Source: Catenovulum adriaticum (lineage in GTDB: Bacteria; Pseudomonadota; Gammaproteobacteria; Enterobacterales; Alteromonadaceae). From it: a stretch of DNA of 64,000 nucleotides. Positions 54,235 to 61,975 of this stretch are shown piece by piece. The first letter of the stretch is position 1; every line of letters starts with the position of its first letter. The notes under the pieces are model-generated. The model did not search any database. It worked only from the letters and a program-made list of their open reading frames with translations, and was not told the origin of the DNA. The DNA is taken from contig NZ_CP109965.1 of the NCBI RefSeq assembly GCF_026725475.1, positions 2,046,001 through 2,110,000 of the forward strand, written 5' to 3'. Made by a program: the position numbers and the translations under genes.

Positions 54235-54270
54235 GGTGGCTTACGCTCATACTTCGCTAAACCACCCTAC
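54235..54270 (-). repeat. GTAGGGTGG-type hairpin element, inverted copy
   Basis: A minus-strand copy of the 36-base element GTAGGGTGGTTTAGCGAAG... that also occurs on the plus strand at 58953, 59242 and 59531. The arms GGTGGTTTA/TAAGCCACC can pair. Confidence 0.85.
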
Positions 54271-54372
54271 ATTTTAATTTTTACCCCTAATGCCTAAAAT
54301 CTCAATTCTAAAATCTCAAATCTTCACGGTGGTTAACTCGACTCGCTTCCTTGTTCTTGTTACCATAGCGGC

Positions 54373-54489
54373 ACCATGGGGTGTTCTATGGATTAATTAA
54401 ATGACTAAAGCTCATTAATTAATCCAATAAGACTGAGATGCTTTGCAAACCCATTGTACCTGTCCAGGTAATGCTGACGTAGGGATGGT
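54373..54489 (+). promoter_or_regulatory. TPP riboswitch upstream of the TonB-dependent receptor
   Basis: All THI-box blocks are present in order: ACCATGGGGTG, GACTGAGATG, AAACCC, GTACCTGTCCAGGTAATGC and TGACGTAGGGATGGT. ACCAT/ATGGT closes P1. The variable P3 helix is unusually long: GGATTAATTAA pairs with TTAATTAATCC around 14 loop bases. Confidence 0.93.
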
Positions 54490-54499
54490 CTTGTTGTAT

Positions 54500-54532
54500 C
54501 TCTCTGCGTTTATAAACCCACAATTCAGAGAG
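54500..54532 (+). promoter_or_regulatory. Shine-Dalgarno-sequestering hairpin of the riboswitch
   Basis: CTCTCTG (54500-54506) is fully complementary to CAGAGAG (54526-54532). The latter holds the ribosome binding site GAGAG, four bases before the ATG at 54537. This suggests translational control: TPP binding would favour this hairpin. Confidence 0.65.
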
Positions 54533-54536
54533 CATA

Positions 54537-56642
54537 ATGAAACATAATATCACTCGTATCGCGCTTGCTTTAGCGGCCTGCTTTCAATTTAACGCGCAAG
54601 CAGAACAAACAGATAACTCAAGCGAAACTGAGTCTACCGAAGTCATTAAAATAAAAGGCGACTTCCGCGAAAACTCAATTCAAACTAGTGCAATTGCCGT
54701 CAGTGTGATTGGTACAGATACGATTGAGCGAAACTCAGCCAACCATTTAGAATCTATTTTATCCTCAGCAGCTAATTTAAACTTTGCCGGCGGCACATCA
54801 CGCGCTCGTTTTATTCAAATTAGAGGGATTGGGGCGCAAAGTGAATACGACGCCCCCACTAACTATCCGGTTGGTTTATATATAGACGGAGTCGATTACA
54901 GCGCAGTGGGTAGTGCTGCAACATTATTTGATATTGAACAAATTGAAGTGCTACGCGGCCCGCAAGGTTCTCGTTTTGGTGCCAACGCACTCGCGGGTTT
55001 AATTTATATGCAAAGCACTCAGCCAACAAACAGCCCTTCTGGCCGAGTAAAATTAGGCGTCGGTAACTATAAAACGCAAGAGCTTGGTGCAGCCTATTCA
55101 AACGCATTAACTGATAGTTTAAGCTACCGCGTTTCAGCACATCAATATTTAAGTGATGGTTTTATTGAAAACACCCACTTAGAGCGCCACGACACCAATA
55201 ACAGAGACGAGTTAACGCTGCGTGGTAAACTTAGATTCCAACCTAATCAAAATGTGACTTGGGATATCAACGCCACCCACATTAATATTGATAACGGTTA
55301 CGATGCCTTTAGCATAGAAAATACCAGACAAACCTTTAGCGATGAGCCAGGTCAAGATAAACAAACCACCACAGCTTTAAGTAGCCATCTAAGCATCAAA
55401 CTAAATGAGCAAGCGTCATTTGAATCAATTCAAAGTTTTGCCACCTCTGATACAGATTACGGATTTGACGATGACTGGACCTATGAAGGTATTCCAGAGC
55501 GAGAACCTTTTGCAGCCTATAAAGCGAAAGACAGAAACCAACACGACAAAAAAAATGTCAGCACAGAGTTTAGATTTTTATCTGAACCTGCAGGTCGAAT
55601 TTTTAACCAATCAACTGACTGGATAGTCGGTGTATATTGGCAAAAGAAACAAGACGAATACGTCAGAAGCTATACGTATTTTGATAGCGACTTCAGCTCT
55701 GATTTTGATAATAATAAAAAAGCAATTTATGGCCAGTTAGATACTCAGCTCACTGAAAAGTTGAGCTTAACGACCGGGATGCGCTACGAACATCATGAAA
55801 TGGATTATCAAAATTCAGCAGGTATCAATGCAACGCCCGATTACAATTTGGTTGGCGGTAAAGCGAGCCTAAATTATAAAGTTTCTGACGAGTTATTTGT
55901 ATTTGCCTCAGTGAATAAAGGTTATATGAACGGGGGTGTTAACTCAGATGGAACCCTACCAGAAGCCGACCGATTTTATGAGCCTGAATACCTCTGGAAT
56001 TACGAATCAGGGATCAAATATCAAAACCATGGTTTAACGGCAAATTTAACTGCATTTTATATGCAACGTAAAGACATTCAAATTAAAAAGGATTTTTTAA
56101 TTCCAAATGAAGATGGCAGTATTCAATTTCTTCCTTCGATAAAAAATGCAACAGACGGCAGCTCTAAAGGAGTTGAGTTAGACTTAAGTTATCTAATCAC
56201 TAGCCACATACAAACTTACGCTAATTTCGGTTATTTAAAAGCCGAGTTTGATACATATCAAGAAGATCCAAATGCAGATCCAACGATGGGTAGAGAACTA
56301 TCTCAATCTCCTAATTATACCTACAATTTAGGATTCAACTTTACCCTAACAGACAACTTTTGGTGGAATATTGAAGCAGAAGGCAAAGATGACTTTTATT
56401 TCTCAGACGATCATAACGTTAAATCAAAAAGCTACAACCTAATTAACACCTCATTAAATTATCAATTTAACGAAGTATTAATTAAGCTTTGGGCCAGAAA
56501 CTTAACGGATAAAGACTATTACATTCAAGGGTTTGATTTTGGCGGCTATATTATGGACCCTCGCCCAGGTGGTGTTTCTGAACCCTATTATCAATATGGC
56601 GCCCCAAAACAAGTTGGCATAACTGCTGAATATCAATTTTAA
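54537..56642 (+). CDS. TonB-dependent outer-membrane receptor, probable thiamin transporter
   Basis: A 701-residue receptor: signal peptide ending FNAQA, a TonB-box-like stretch (TEVIKIKGDF), a plug domain (about 45-160: LESILSSAANLNF, RFIQIRGIG, IDGVDYSAVGS, IEVLRGPQGSRFGANAL) and a C-terminal barrel ending EYQF. The ligand is assigned from regulation: the gene is directly behind a TPP riboswitch and starts an operon with thiamin salvage genes. The TonB2 operon in this window could energise it. Confidence 0.9.
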   Translation: MKHNITRIALALAACFQFNAQAEQTDNSSETESTEVIKIKGDFRENSIQTSAIAVSVIGTDTIERNSANHLESILSSAANLNFAGGTSRARFIQIRGIGAQSEYDAPTNYPVGLYIDGVDYSAVGSAATLFDIEQIEVLRGPQGSRFGANALAGLIYMQSTQPTNSPSGRVKLGVGNYKTQELGAAYSNALTDSLSYRVSAHQYLSDGFIENTHLERHDTNNRDELTLRGKLRFQPNQNVTWDINATHINIDNGYDAFSIENTRQTFSDEPGQDKQTTTALSSHLSIKLNEQASFESIQSFATSDTDYGFDDDWTYEGIPEREPFAAYKAKDRNQHDKKNVSTEFRFLSEPAGRIFNQSTDWIVGVYWQKKQDEYVRSYTYFDSDFSSDFDNNKKAIYGQLDTQLTEKLSLTTGMRYEHHEMDYQNSAGINATPDYNLVGGKASLNYKVSDELFVFASVNKGYMNGGVNSDGTLPEADRFYEPEYLWNYESGIKYQNHGLTANLTAFYMQRKDIQIKKDFLIPNEDGSIQFLPSIKNATDGSSKGVELDLSYLITSHIQTYANFGYLKAEFDTYQEDPNADPTMGRELSQSPNYTYNLGFNFTLTDNFWWNIEAEGKDDFYFSDDHNVKSKSYNLINTSLNYQFNEVLIKLWARNLTDKDYYIQGFDFGGYIMDPRPGGVSEPYYQYGAPKQVGITAEYQF

Positions 56643-56656
56643 AAATAAAATTAATC

Positions 56657-56678
56657 GCAGCCATTTAATAATGGCTGC
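56657..56678 (+). promoter_or_regulatory. Intercistronic hairpin after the receptor gene
   Basis: GCAGCCATT and AATGGCTGC pair perfectly (9 bp) around TAAT. No U-tract follows, so it may stabilise the receptor message or reduce read-through into the downstream genes. Confidence 0.5.
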
Positions 56679-56711
56679 TATGATTAACGACGGTAACATC
56701 AGGAAATAACA

Positions 56712-56972
56712 ATGCAATTATCAGTCGAAATTAGCTTATACCCACTACAATTTGAAGACTTTGAAACCGAAGTCTGGGAATTTATAAAACGTATTCGCAC
56801 CTACTCTAACTTAGATATTGTCACCAATGGTATGAGTAGCCAAGTGTTTGGTGAATACGACGCCGTGATGGATTGCTTAAATAAAGAGTTTAAAACCACA
56901 TTTGAGCGAACCGGCACACACATTTTTGTCTGCAAATTTTTAATGGGTGATAAATCCAGTGTCTCTGAATGA
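56712..56972 (+). CDS. YkoF-like small thiamin/HMP-binding protein
   Basis: An 86-residue cytoplasmic protein with a ferredoxin-like pattern. It begins VEISLYPLQFEDFETEVWEF, then has VTNGMSSQVFGEYDAVMDCL and ends FVCKFLMGD. This matches the YkoF/MTH1187-type domain (strand QLSVEISLYPL, conserved TNGMSSQVFG), whose founding member binds thiamin or its pyrimidine. It lies between the receptor and the permease and overlaps the permease by 26 bases. It could deliver or sense the pyrimidine part; binding is inferred. Confidence 0.75.
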   Translation: MQLSVEISLYPLQFEDFETEVWEFIKRIRTYSNLDIVTNGMSSQVFGEYDAVMDCLNKEFKTTFERTGTHIFVCKFLMGDKSSVSE

Positions 56973-57588
56973 GGTTTTAACACAATTGTCTATTATCTCT
57001 ATATGGGAAGGCTTAGCGCTGGTTCTCAGTTTAGCTTATGTGATAATGGCAGCCAAAGGTGTTATGTGGTGTTGGCCTATCGCATTTTTTGCAAGTGCAA
57101 TCTATTGCATCATCTTTTTTAATGCCCAATTACTAATGGACAGCTTACTGCAAGTTTATTATATGGCTATGGCGATATATGGTTGGTTTTGCTGGCAATT
57201 AGGTTGGAGTAAAAAAGATAACCATGTTACTTACACTCGTTGGCCTGTTAGCCACCATCTTGTTATTATTAGTATTTTATGTGTACTCAGTTTTGCACTG
57301 GCCCATTGGCTTGAATTAAATACCCAAGCGGATTACCCGTTAATTGATACATTCACAACAATTTTTAGTATTTATGCCACTTACTTAATTGCGGAGCGAG
57401 TGGTTGCAAGCTGGCTTTATTGGATCGTGATTGATGCAGTGTCAGTTTATATTTATATACAAAAATCGTTAGTCGTCACTGCGCTACTATTTGTCTGTTA
57501 CACTATTTTAGCCGCGTGGGCTTATTATCAATGGCAAAAGCACTACAAAGAACAGCCAGTCGATAATAACTTAAGCTCGGCATACTAG
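56947..57588 (+). CDS. pnuT: PnuC-family thiamin permease (PnuT)
   Basis: A 213-residue inner-membrane protein with about seven helices and the PnuC pattern WEGLALVLSLAYVIMAAKG, WCWPIAFFASAIYCIIFF and YYMAMAIYGWFCWQLGW, the Trp-rich motif of vitamin-specific PnuC proteins. PnuC homologues under TPP riboswitches are called PnuT and move thiamin by facilitated diffusion. The start is a GTG, at 56947 or possibly 56959; both lie inside the preceding gene. Confidence 0.87.
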   Translation: MINPVSLNEVLTQLSIISIWEGLALVLSLAYVIMAAKGVMWCWPIAFFASAIYCIIFFNAQLLMDSLLQVYYMAMAIYGWFCWQLGWSKKDNHVTYTRWPVSHHLVIISILCVLSFALAHWLELNTQADYPLIDTFTTIFSIYATYLIAERVVASWLYWIVIDAVSVYIYIQKSLVVTALLFVCYTILAAWAYYQWQKHYKEQPVDNNLSSAY

Positions 57589-57616
57589 CCCAGCATATAA
57601 ACGTTACCTGCTATAT

Positions 57617-58408
57617 ATGCCTAATACTAGTATCCAAAATTTAAATCAAAAATCGTTGAGTTGGCTGCAAAGTCAACTTGGCGAATTTAAACAAATTACG
57701 CCGCTGACACACAACCACACTAATCAGTGTTTTATTGCGTATCCCAAACATCATCCAGCCGTTTTTATTAAGCAATTAAATTCTAAGATTTTATCAACAA
57801 ACAGTTTTAAAAACGAACGAACGAGCCGACATTGGGCTCAGCAAATCACCCCAAAAATCACCCCAAATACCCTATACGAAAATGCTCAGCTAGGCTTAAT
57901 CATCGATGAATTAGTTAGTAGCCGTAACACCTCGCCGACAATATCTGATCTTGTGAGTTTAATGAGCCAACTCCACCAACAAAACCTGCCTATCAATTCA
58001 AATATTATTCGCCAGCAAATTTTTAACGATATACAAAATTTATTAGCCGCGCTTAAACTGCCCGAGTATTCATTTAAATCCCTATTAACACAAGCTAAAC
58101 AGCTGGATGAAAGCCAACAGGCTTGTTGTATTTGCCACGGTGATTTATCGTTTGAAAATATTTTAATTGGCGAGCAGCCTTATTTAATTGACTGGGAATA
58201 TGCCAGAGTCGCCGAGCCCGCCTATGATTTAGCAGCAAGCATATTAATTAATAACTTAAACTCAAATTTACAACAGCAACTGATTACAAAATACTGCCAG
58301 CACAACCCACAACCCGAGCAAAACATTCTCAACAGAGTGCAACAATATTTAAAAGTACTAAAACCGCTTAACCAGCTTTGGTTTACCCACCAACATCAGT
58401 TACAATAA
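57617..58408 (+). CDS. Choline/aminoglycoside-kinase-fold protein, probable thiamin kinase
   Basis: A 263-residue kinase-like protein. The catalytic block is clear: CICHGDLSFENILI (HGD-x4-N, the Brenner loop) followed by LIDWEYARVAEPAYDLA with the metal-binding Asp. Such proteins downstream of pnuT trap imported thiamin as its phosphate, like E. coli ThiK. It is the last gene of the TPP-regulated operon, 28 bases after pnuT. Confidence 0.8.
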   Translation: MPNTSIQNLNQKSLSWLQSQLGEFKQITPLTHNHTNQCFIAYPKHHPAVFIKQLNSKILSTNSFKNERTSRHWAQQITPKITPNTLYENAQLGLIIDELVSSRNTSPTISDLVSLMSQLHQQNLPINSNIIRQQIFNDIQNLLAALKLPEYSFKSLLTQAKQLDESQQACCICHGDLSFENILIGEQPYLIDWEYARVAEPAYDLAASILINNLNSNLQQQLITKYCQHNPQPEQNILNRVQQYLKVLKPLNQLWFTHQHQLQ

Positions 58409-58447
58409 CCAATTAACTATCAAATTAATCGATTGGATACCTTATTT

Positions 58448-58900
58448 ATGAAAGCTTGTGGAGTCGAACTTAAAGGTAGCGAAGCTATCATTTGCATTTT
58501 AACCTTAGATCAAGGTTTGTTTGGCGTACCTGACTGCCGTACTCAAAAATTTGTTTTAACGGGTGCGGGACAGCAAGACACGCTCGATTTTCAATTTGCT
58601 TTTAAAAAATTAATGGAAGATTACCAAGTTGAGCAAGTGGTCATCAAAGAGCGTCCAACCCGCGGTAAATTTTCAGGCAGTGCGGCCGGATTTAAAATGG
58701 AAGCTGCCATCCAGTTAATTGAAAGTCTTGAAGTCAATTTACAAAACAATTCAGAAGAAAAAGCCAGTATTAAACGCAACCCTCTACCAGTAGATTTTAA
58801 AAGCACAGGGCTAAAAATGTTTCAGCAAAACGCCTTTACCACCGCCTACGCTTATTTAAATATTCAGTATTATGGTTTAGCCGAAAACGACCCTGAATAA
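58448..58900 (+). CDS. DUF3010 family protein
   Basis: A 150-residue protein beginning MKACGVELKGSEAIICIL, typical of DUF3010. The family resembles an RNase H-like fold, with an Asp/Glu-bearing first strand and VVIKERPTRGKFSGSAAGFK in the middle. Function unknown. The ATG at 58448 is preferred over a TTG at 58433. It lies 39 bases after the kinase gene and might be co-transcribed, but has no evident link to thiamin. Confidence 0.75.
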   Translation: MKACGVELKGSEAIICILTLDQGLFGVPDCRTQKFVLTGAGQQDTLDFQFAFKKLMEDYQVEQVVIKERPTRGKFSGSAAGFKMEAAIQLIESLEVNLQNNSEEKASIKRNPLPVDFKSTGLKMFQQNAFTTAYAYLNIQYYGLAENDPE

Positions 58901-58952
58901 AAAAACGTTTTAGATTAGAGAGTTGAGAATTTAGATTTAATATTAAAAAAAC

Positions 58953-59566
58953 GTAGGGTGGTTTAGCGAAGCATGAGCATAAGCCACCGATTTGCACCAA
59001 ATCAATTACCAATACCCCATCATTCCTTTGAACGACTGAATGGATTCAGGAGGTAGAATAACGCAGCGAGCAGTTATCGAGAAAGGAATCCAGCCGTCAA
59101 CACAAATACCATTGCCAACCACAAAACAACACCAGCATTATTATTGCCTGTAAATCCTAAAACACAATCAAGATTCAAAATAGCCAAAGGGATACCCGCC
59201 GCCGCGGGCATGACGAGTGTGTAAACAGGCTTTATGAGTTTGTAGGGTGGTTTAGCGAAGCATGAGCGTAAGCCACCGATTTTCACCAAATCAATTACCA
59301 ATACCCCATCATTCCTTTGAACGACTGAATGGATTCAGGAGGTAGAATAACGCAGCGAGCAGTTATCGAGAAAGGAATCCAGCCGTCAACACAAATACCA
59401 TTGCCAACCACAAAACAACACCAGCATTATTATTGCCTGTAAATCCTAAAACACAATCAAGATTCAAAATAGCCAAAGGGATACCCGCCGCCGCGGGCAT
59501 GACGAGTGTGTAAACAGGCTTTATGAATTTGTAGGGTGGTTTAGCGAAGCATGAGCGTAAGCCACC
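58953..59566. repeat. Tandem duplication, 289-bp unit twice plus 36 bases
   Basis: The element GTAGGGTGGTTTAGCGAAG starts at 58953, 59242 and 59531, so the period is 289. The sequence between is the same in both copies apart from a few changes (TTTGCACC/TTTTCACC, GAGTTT/GAATTT). Each unit also holds ATTCCTTT ... AAAGGAAT and a GGGATACCCGCC...GGGCATGACG palindrome resembling the dispersed ATTCCC-N8-GGGAAT repeats of proteobacteria. Confidence 0.92.
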
Positions 59567-59597
59567 AAGAAGATTTGAGATGTGAGAATTGAGAAAA

Positions 59598-59634
59598 CGT
59601 AGCCTTGATTAGCGAAACATGAGCGTAATCGAGG
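59598..59634 (+). repeat. Variant hairpin element CGTAGCCTTGATTAGCG
   Basis: Shares the loop AGCGAA(A/G)CATGAGCG with the GTAGGGTGG-type elements but has different arms (CCTTGATT/AATCGAGG), which still pair. A second copy is at 61819-61855. Confidence 0.8.
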
Positions 59635-59679
59635 AAATACAATGTTAGGAACTAGGCCGCTGCGCTTCTAGGCGCTAGG

Positions 59680-59899
59680 AAAACCCAAACCTCTCAATTC
59701 TAAATTCTTATATCTGGCTTATACCACCGTAGACGCGAAGCTTGCTCGCGTTTTTATCGTTTTCACGCGATATAAAATCGCTGCCACATCACGTAGCAGC
59801 GGGTTTACCCCGCGTTTTAGGTTTATATGTGGCATGGGTGTATTACGTGCGCTATCGGCATTTTGCTCCCGGCAATGCTCTACGACCTATATCCCTATA
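59680..59899. repeat. Right arm of long inverted repeat (partner 53881-54107)
   Basis: Reverse complement of 53881-54107. Two substitutions are seen around the CTACGTG(A/G)TGT(G/A)GCAG loop, and a 7-base indel near the outer end. A third, partial relative of its outer 80 bases lies at 61976-62055. Confidence 0.9.
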
Positions 59900-60015
59900 G
59901 GCCAGCTGCACGCCTACAGGGTTTAAAAACCCAAATCTCTAAATTCTAAAATCTCGCCCCTAGCAGCGAAGCGTCCTAGCGCCTAGAAACCTAAAAACCT
60001 AAAAACCTACCTCAA

Positions 60016-60888
60016 TTATGGTCTTTGCATTCTAATCACAACCCGGCGGTTTTTGCTGCGTTCAATAATATTTTGATTTGATGCTATATGCCGTTTTTCC
60101 CCAAAGCCTTCTATTTTAACTCTGTCTTTATCAACATTATGCTCAACAAAAAAGCTTTGAATGGCTGCAGCTCGTTTTTTAGAAAGTTCCTGATTATGAA
60201 AACGACCACCATAGCTATCGGTATAGGCGTCTACCAACACCAGCTCAAGCTCTACATCTTGCTTTAAATATTCGGCTATCATAGCCAAACGTTTTTTAGA
60301 TGACTTACTCAACTCCGATGAATTTTTTTGGTACGTTAAAACCGTTAACGAAATGTCTTCAAACGAATAAGGCAATAAATTATCTAAACACAATAAAAAC
60401 TCATCATAAGCCTGATGAAAATTCACCGCACTCACCCCAACAACCACCTTATCAAATTGGCTATACCAGTCTTGATAATAAAATGTTGGCGTCATCCCTT
60501 TTTCAAGCTCATTTAATAATATCCAAGCGGGCTTTTGGGTCAGCTCACCATCAAATTGCTTAAGTAATTTCATTTCAGTTACAGATTTACTTGCCACCCC
60601 AGGACGATAACTTGGCGGTACAGAGCTCACTTTAGCAAAGCTATAATTATCCGGCAGGCGTAACATATCCAAAGCAAAATTTAAATTAAGCGAGCGCCCT
60701 GCTGCACTAGAAAATACCGCTTTTCCATATCGCGGAATGGCGTGTTCTAAACGACACTGCAGGCGAGTTTGTTTTGAAAACTGCCATTTAGAGCTATCAA
60801 TACTCGCTTGATAATGCCGCACATCGGCAAAACTTTGACAGCTAACCAAACAAAGTAATGCCAGCAAACCTTGGAGTCTGTTCATCAT
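60016..60888 (-). CDS. motY: Flagellar motor protein MotY (T-ring component)
   Basis: A 290-residue periplasmic protein with a signal peptide ending QSFA. The N-terminal domain closely follows Vibrio MotY: CRLEHAIPRYGKAVFSS, LNLNFALDMLR, LLKQFDGELTQKPAWILLNEL and TPTFYYQDWYSQFDKVVV. A C-terminal OmpA-like peptidoglycan-binding domain (about 190-290) has DAYTDSYGGRFHNQELSKKR and FGEKRHIASNQ. MotY holds sodium-driven stators at polar flagella, so it belongs functionally with the fli cluster. The ATG at 60888 has AGG seven bases ahead. Confidence 0.93.
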   Translation of the reverse strand: MMNRLQGLLALLCLVSCQSFADVRHYQASIDSSKWQFSKQTRLQCRLEHAIPRYGKAVFSSAAGRSLNLNFALDMLRLPDNYSFAKVSSVPPSYRPGVASKSVTEMKLLKQFDGELTQKPAWILLNELEKGMTPTFYYQDWYSQFDKVVVGVSAVNFHQAYDEFLLCLDNLLPYSFEDISLTVLTYQKNSSELSKSSKKRLAMIAEYLKQDVELELVLVDAYTDSYGGRFHNQELSKKRAAAIQSFFVEHNVDKDRVKIEGFGEKRHIASNQNIIERSKNRRVVIRMQRP

Positions 60889-60970
60889 TTGCAAACCTTT
60901 AGACAAAATATTGACGATAAAACCAAGCCAATAACAAAATAACGCAATTTATTAAATATAAATGGAACGA

Positions 60971-60987
60971 AGCAATTATTAGACCAG
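60971..60987 (-). promoter_or_regulatory. Tentative sigma-54 promoter of motY
   Basis: Minus-strand CTGGTCTAATAATTGCT has GG and GC ten bases apart and a good TTGC, but GGT instead of GGC at -24. It lies about 85 bases before the motY start. Confidence 0.3.
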
Positions 60988-61114
60988 TTATAAAATAACA
61001 AGGCGCTATATAAAAAGCGATAAAACCTTAAAGCTCAACTCGAAATTAAAAATCGTCTGATCTCAAACTCAAATTCTGGCATAATGGCATACAAATCTGT
61101 TAAAAATAAATGAC

Positions 61115-61774
61115 ATGTCTGAAGAAAACTTTAAACAAAGATTCCGTGGTTACTACCCTGTGGTAATTGATGTTGAAACCGCGGGCTTTGATGCAAATAA
61201 TAATGCCTTATTAGAAATCGCTGCCACCCTAACCGAAATGGACGAAGAAGGTTATTTATACTGCGGTGAAACCGTACAATTTAATATAGAGCCATTTGAA
61301 GGCTCAGTATTAGAGCCAGCCGCACTTGAGTTTAATGGGATTGACCCAAACAACCCATTGCGAGGCGCTGTTAGTGAAAAAGAAGCCTTACAAGAAATAT
61401 TTAAACAAGTTCGCAAACGCCAAAAACATTATGGCTGCCAGCGCAGTGTCATGGTGGCACATAATTCTGCATTTGATATGTCATTTGTTAATGCCGCGAT
61501 TAAGCGTACCAATATAAAGCGAGTGCCTTTTCATCCGTTTGTGTCTTTTGATACCACCAGTTTAGCCGGATTAACCTTAGGTCAAACCGTGTTAGTAAAA
61601 GCTTGCCGTGCAGCCGGTATTGAATTTGATAGCAAACAAGCCCACAGCGCTTTATACGACACCGAAAAAACAGCCGAATTATTTTGCTACATGGTTAATA
61701 AATGGAAAGCATTAGGTGGCTGGCCCATCTCGGTTGATGTACCAGAAGAGGAAGAAAAACAACCCGATAAATAA
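61115..61774 (+). CDS. rnt: Ribonuclease T
   Basis: A 219-residue DEDD exonuclease that trims the 3' ends of tRNA and other stable RNAs. Catalytic residues: D19 and E21 (VVIDVETAGFD), D121 (AHNSAFDMSF), H177 and D182 (HSALYDTEKT). It is divergent from motY, a gene pair also seen in Vibrio and Shewanella. Confidence 0.97.
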   Translation: MSEENFKQRFRGYYPVVIDVETAGFDANNNALLEIAATLTEMDEEGYLYCGETVQFNIEPFEGSVLEPAALEFNGIDPNNPLRGAVSEKEALQEIFKQVRKRQKHYGCQRSVMVAHNSAFDMSFVNAAIKRTNIKRVPFHPFVSFDTTSLAGLTLGQTVLVKACRAAGIEFDSKQAHSALYDTEKTAELFCYMVNKWKALGGWPISVDVPEEEEKQPDK

Positions 61775-61818
61775 AAAAGATTTGAGAGTTTAGAGTTGAG
61801 ATTTGAGATTGTAGAAAA

Positions 61819-61855
61819 CGTAGCCTTGATTAGCGAAGCATGAGCGTAATCGAGG
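61819..61855 (+). repeat. Variant hairpin element CGTAGCCTTGATTAGCG, second copy
   Basis: Same element as at 59598-59634, differing at one loop base, 45 bases after the rnt stop. Confidence 0.8.
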
Positions 61856-61877
61856 ATCAAGGTTAAAAACCACAATT

Positions 61878-61917
61878 GTACGATTACGCGCCCACGCCGC
61901 TAATCGTACCTACGGTG
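61878..61917 (-). repeat. Diverged copy of the GTACGATTA hairpin module
   Basis: Inverted relative of the first 40 bases of the 230-bp unit. The outer arms GTACGATTA/TAATCGTAC and the tail TACGGTG are kept, while the inner stem differs. Confidence 0.8.
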
Positions 61918-61924
61918 CTCCGTC

Positions 61925-61944
61925 ATTCCTGCGCAGGCAGGAAT
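61925..61944. repeat. dRS3-like palindrome in CGTCATTCCTGC...GAATCCAG
   Basis: ATTCCTGC and GCAGGAAT form an inverted repeat inside the wider context CGTCATTCC ... GGAATCCAGC. This is the layout of the ATTCCC-N8-GGGAAT family known as dRS3 in Neisseria and seen scattered in other proteobacteria. Confidence 0.65.
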
Positions 61945-61975
61945 CCAGCAAGCCCCACAAAACCTCAAGTGAAAA

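Noticed and set aside
53228..54300. CRISPR array
   Set aside because: Repeats are 230 bp or mixed modules without regular unique spacers, and no cas genes are present.
59074..59301. A 75-codon minus-strand open frame
   Set aside because: It spans the junction of the two 289-bp units and has no ribosome site or family resemblance.
53881..59899. Composite transposon or insertion sequence
   Set aside because: No transposase frame inside or beside the inverted arms, and no target-site duplication could be recognised by eye.
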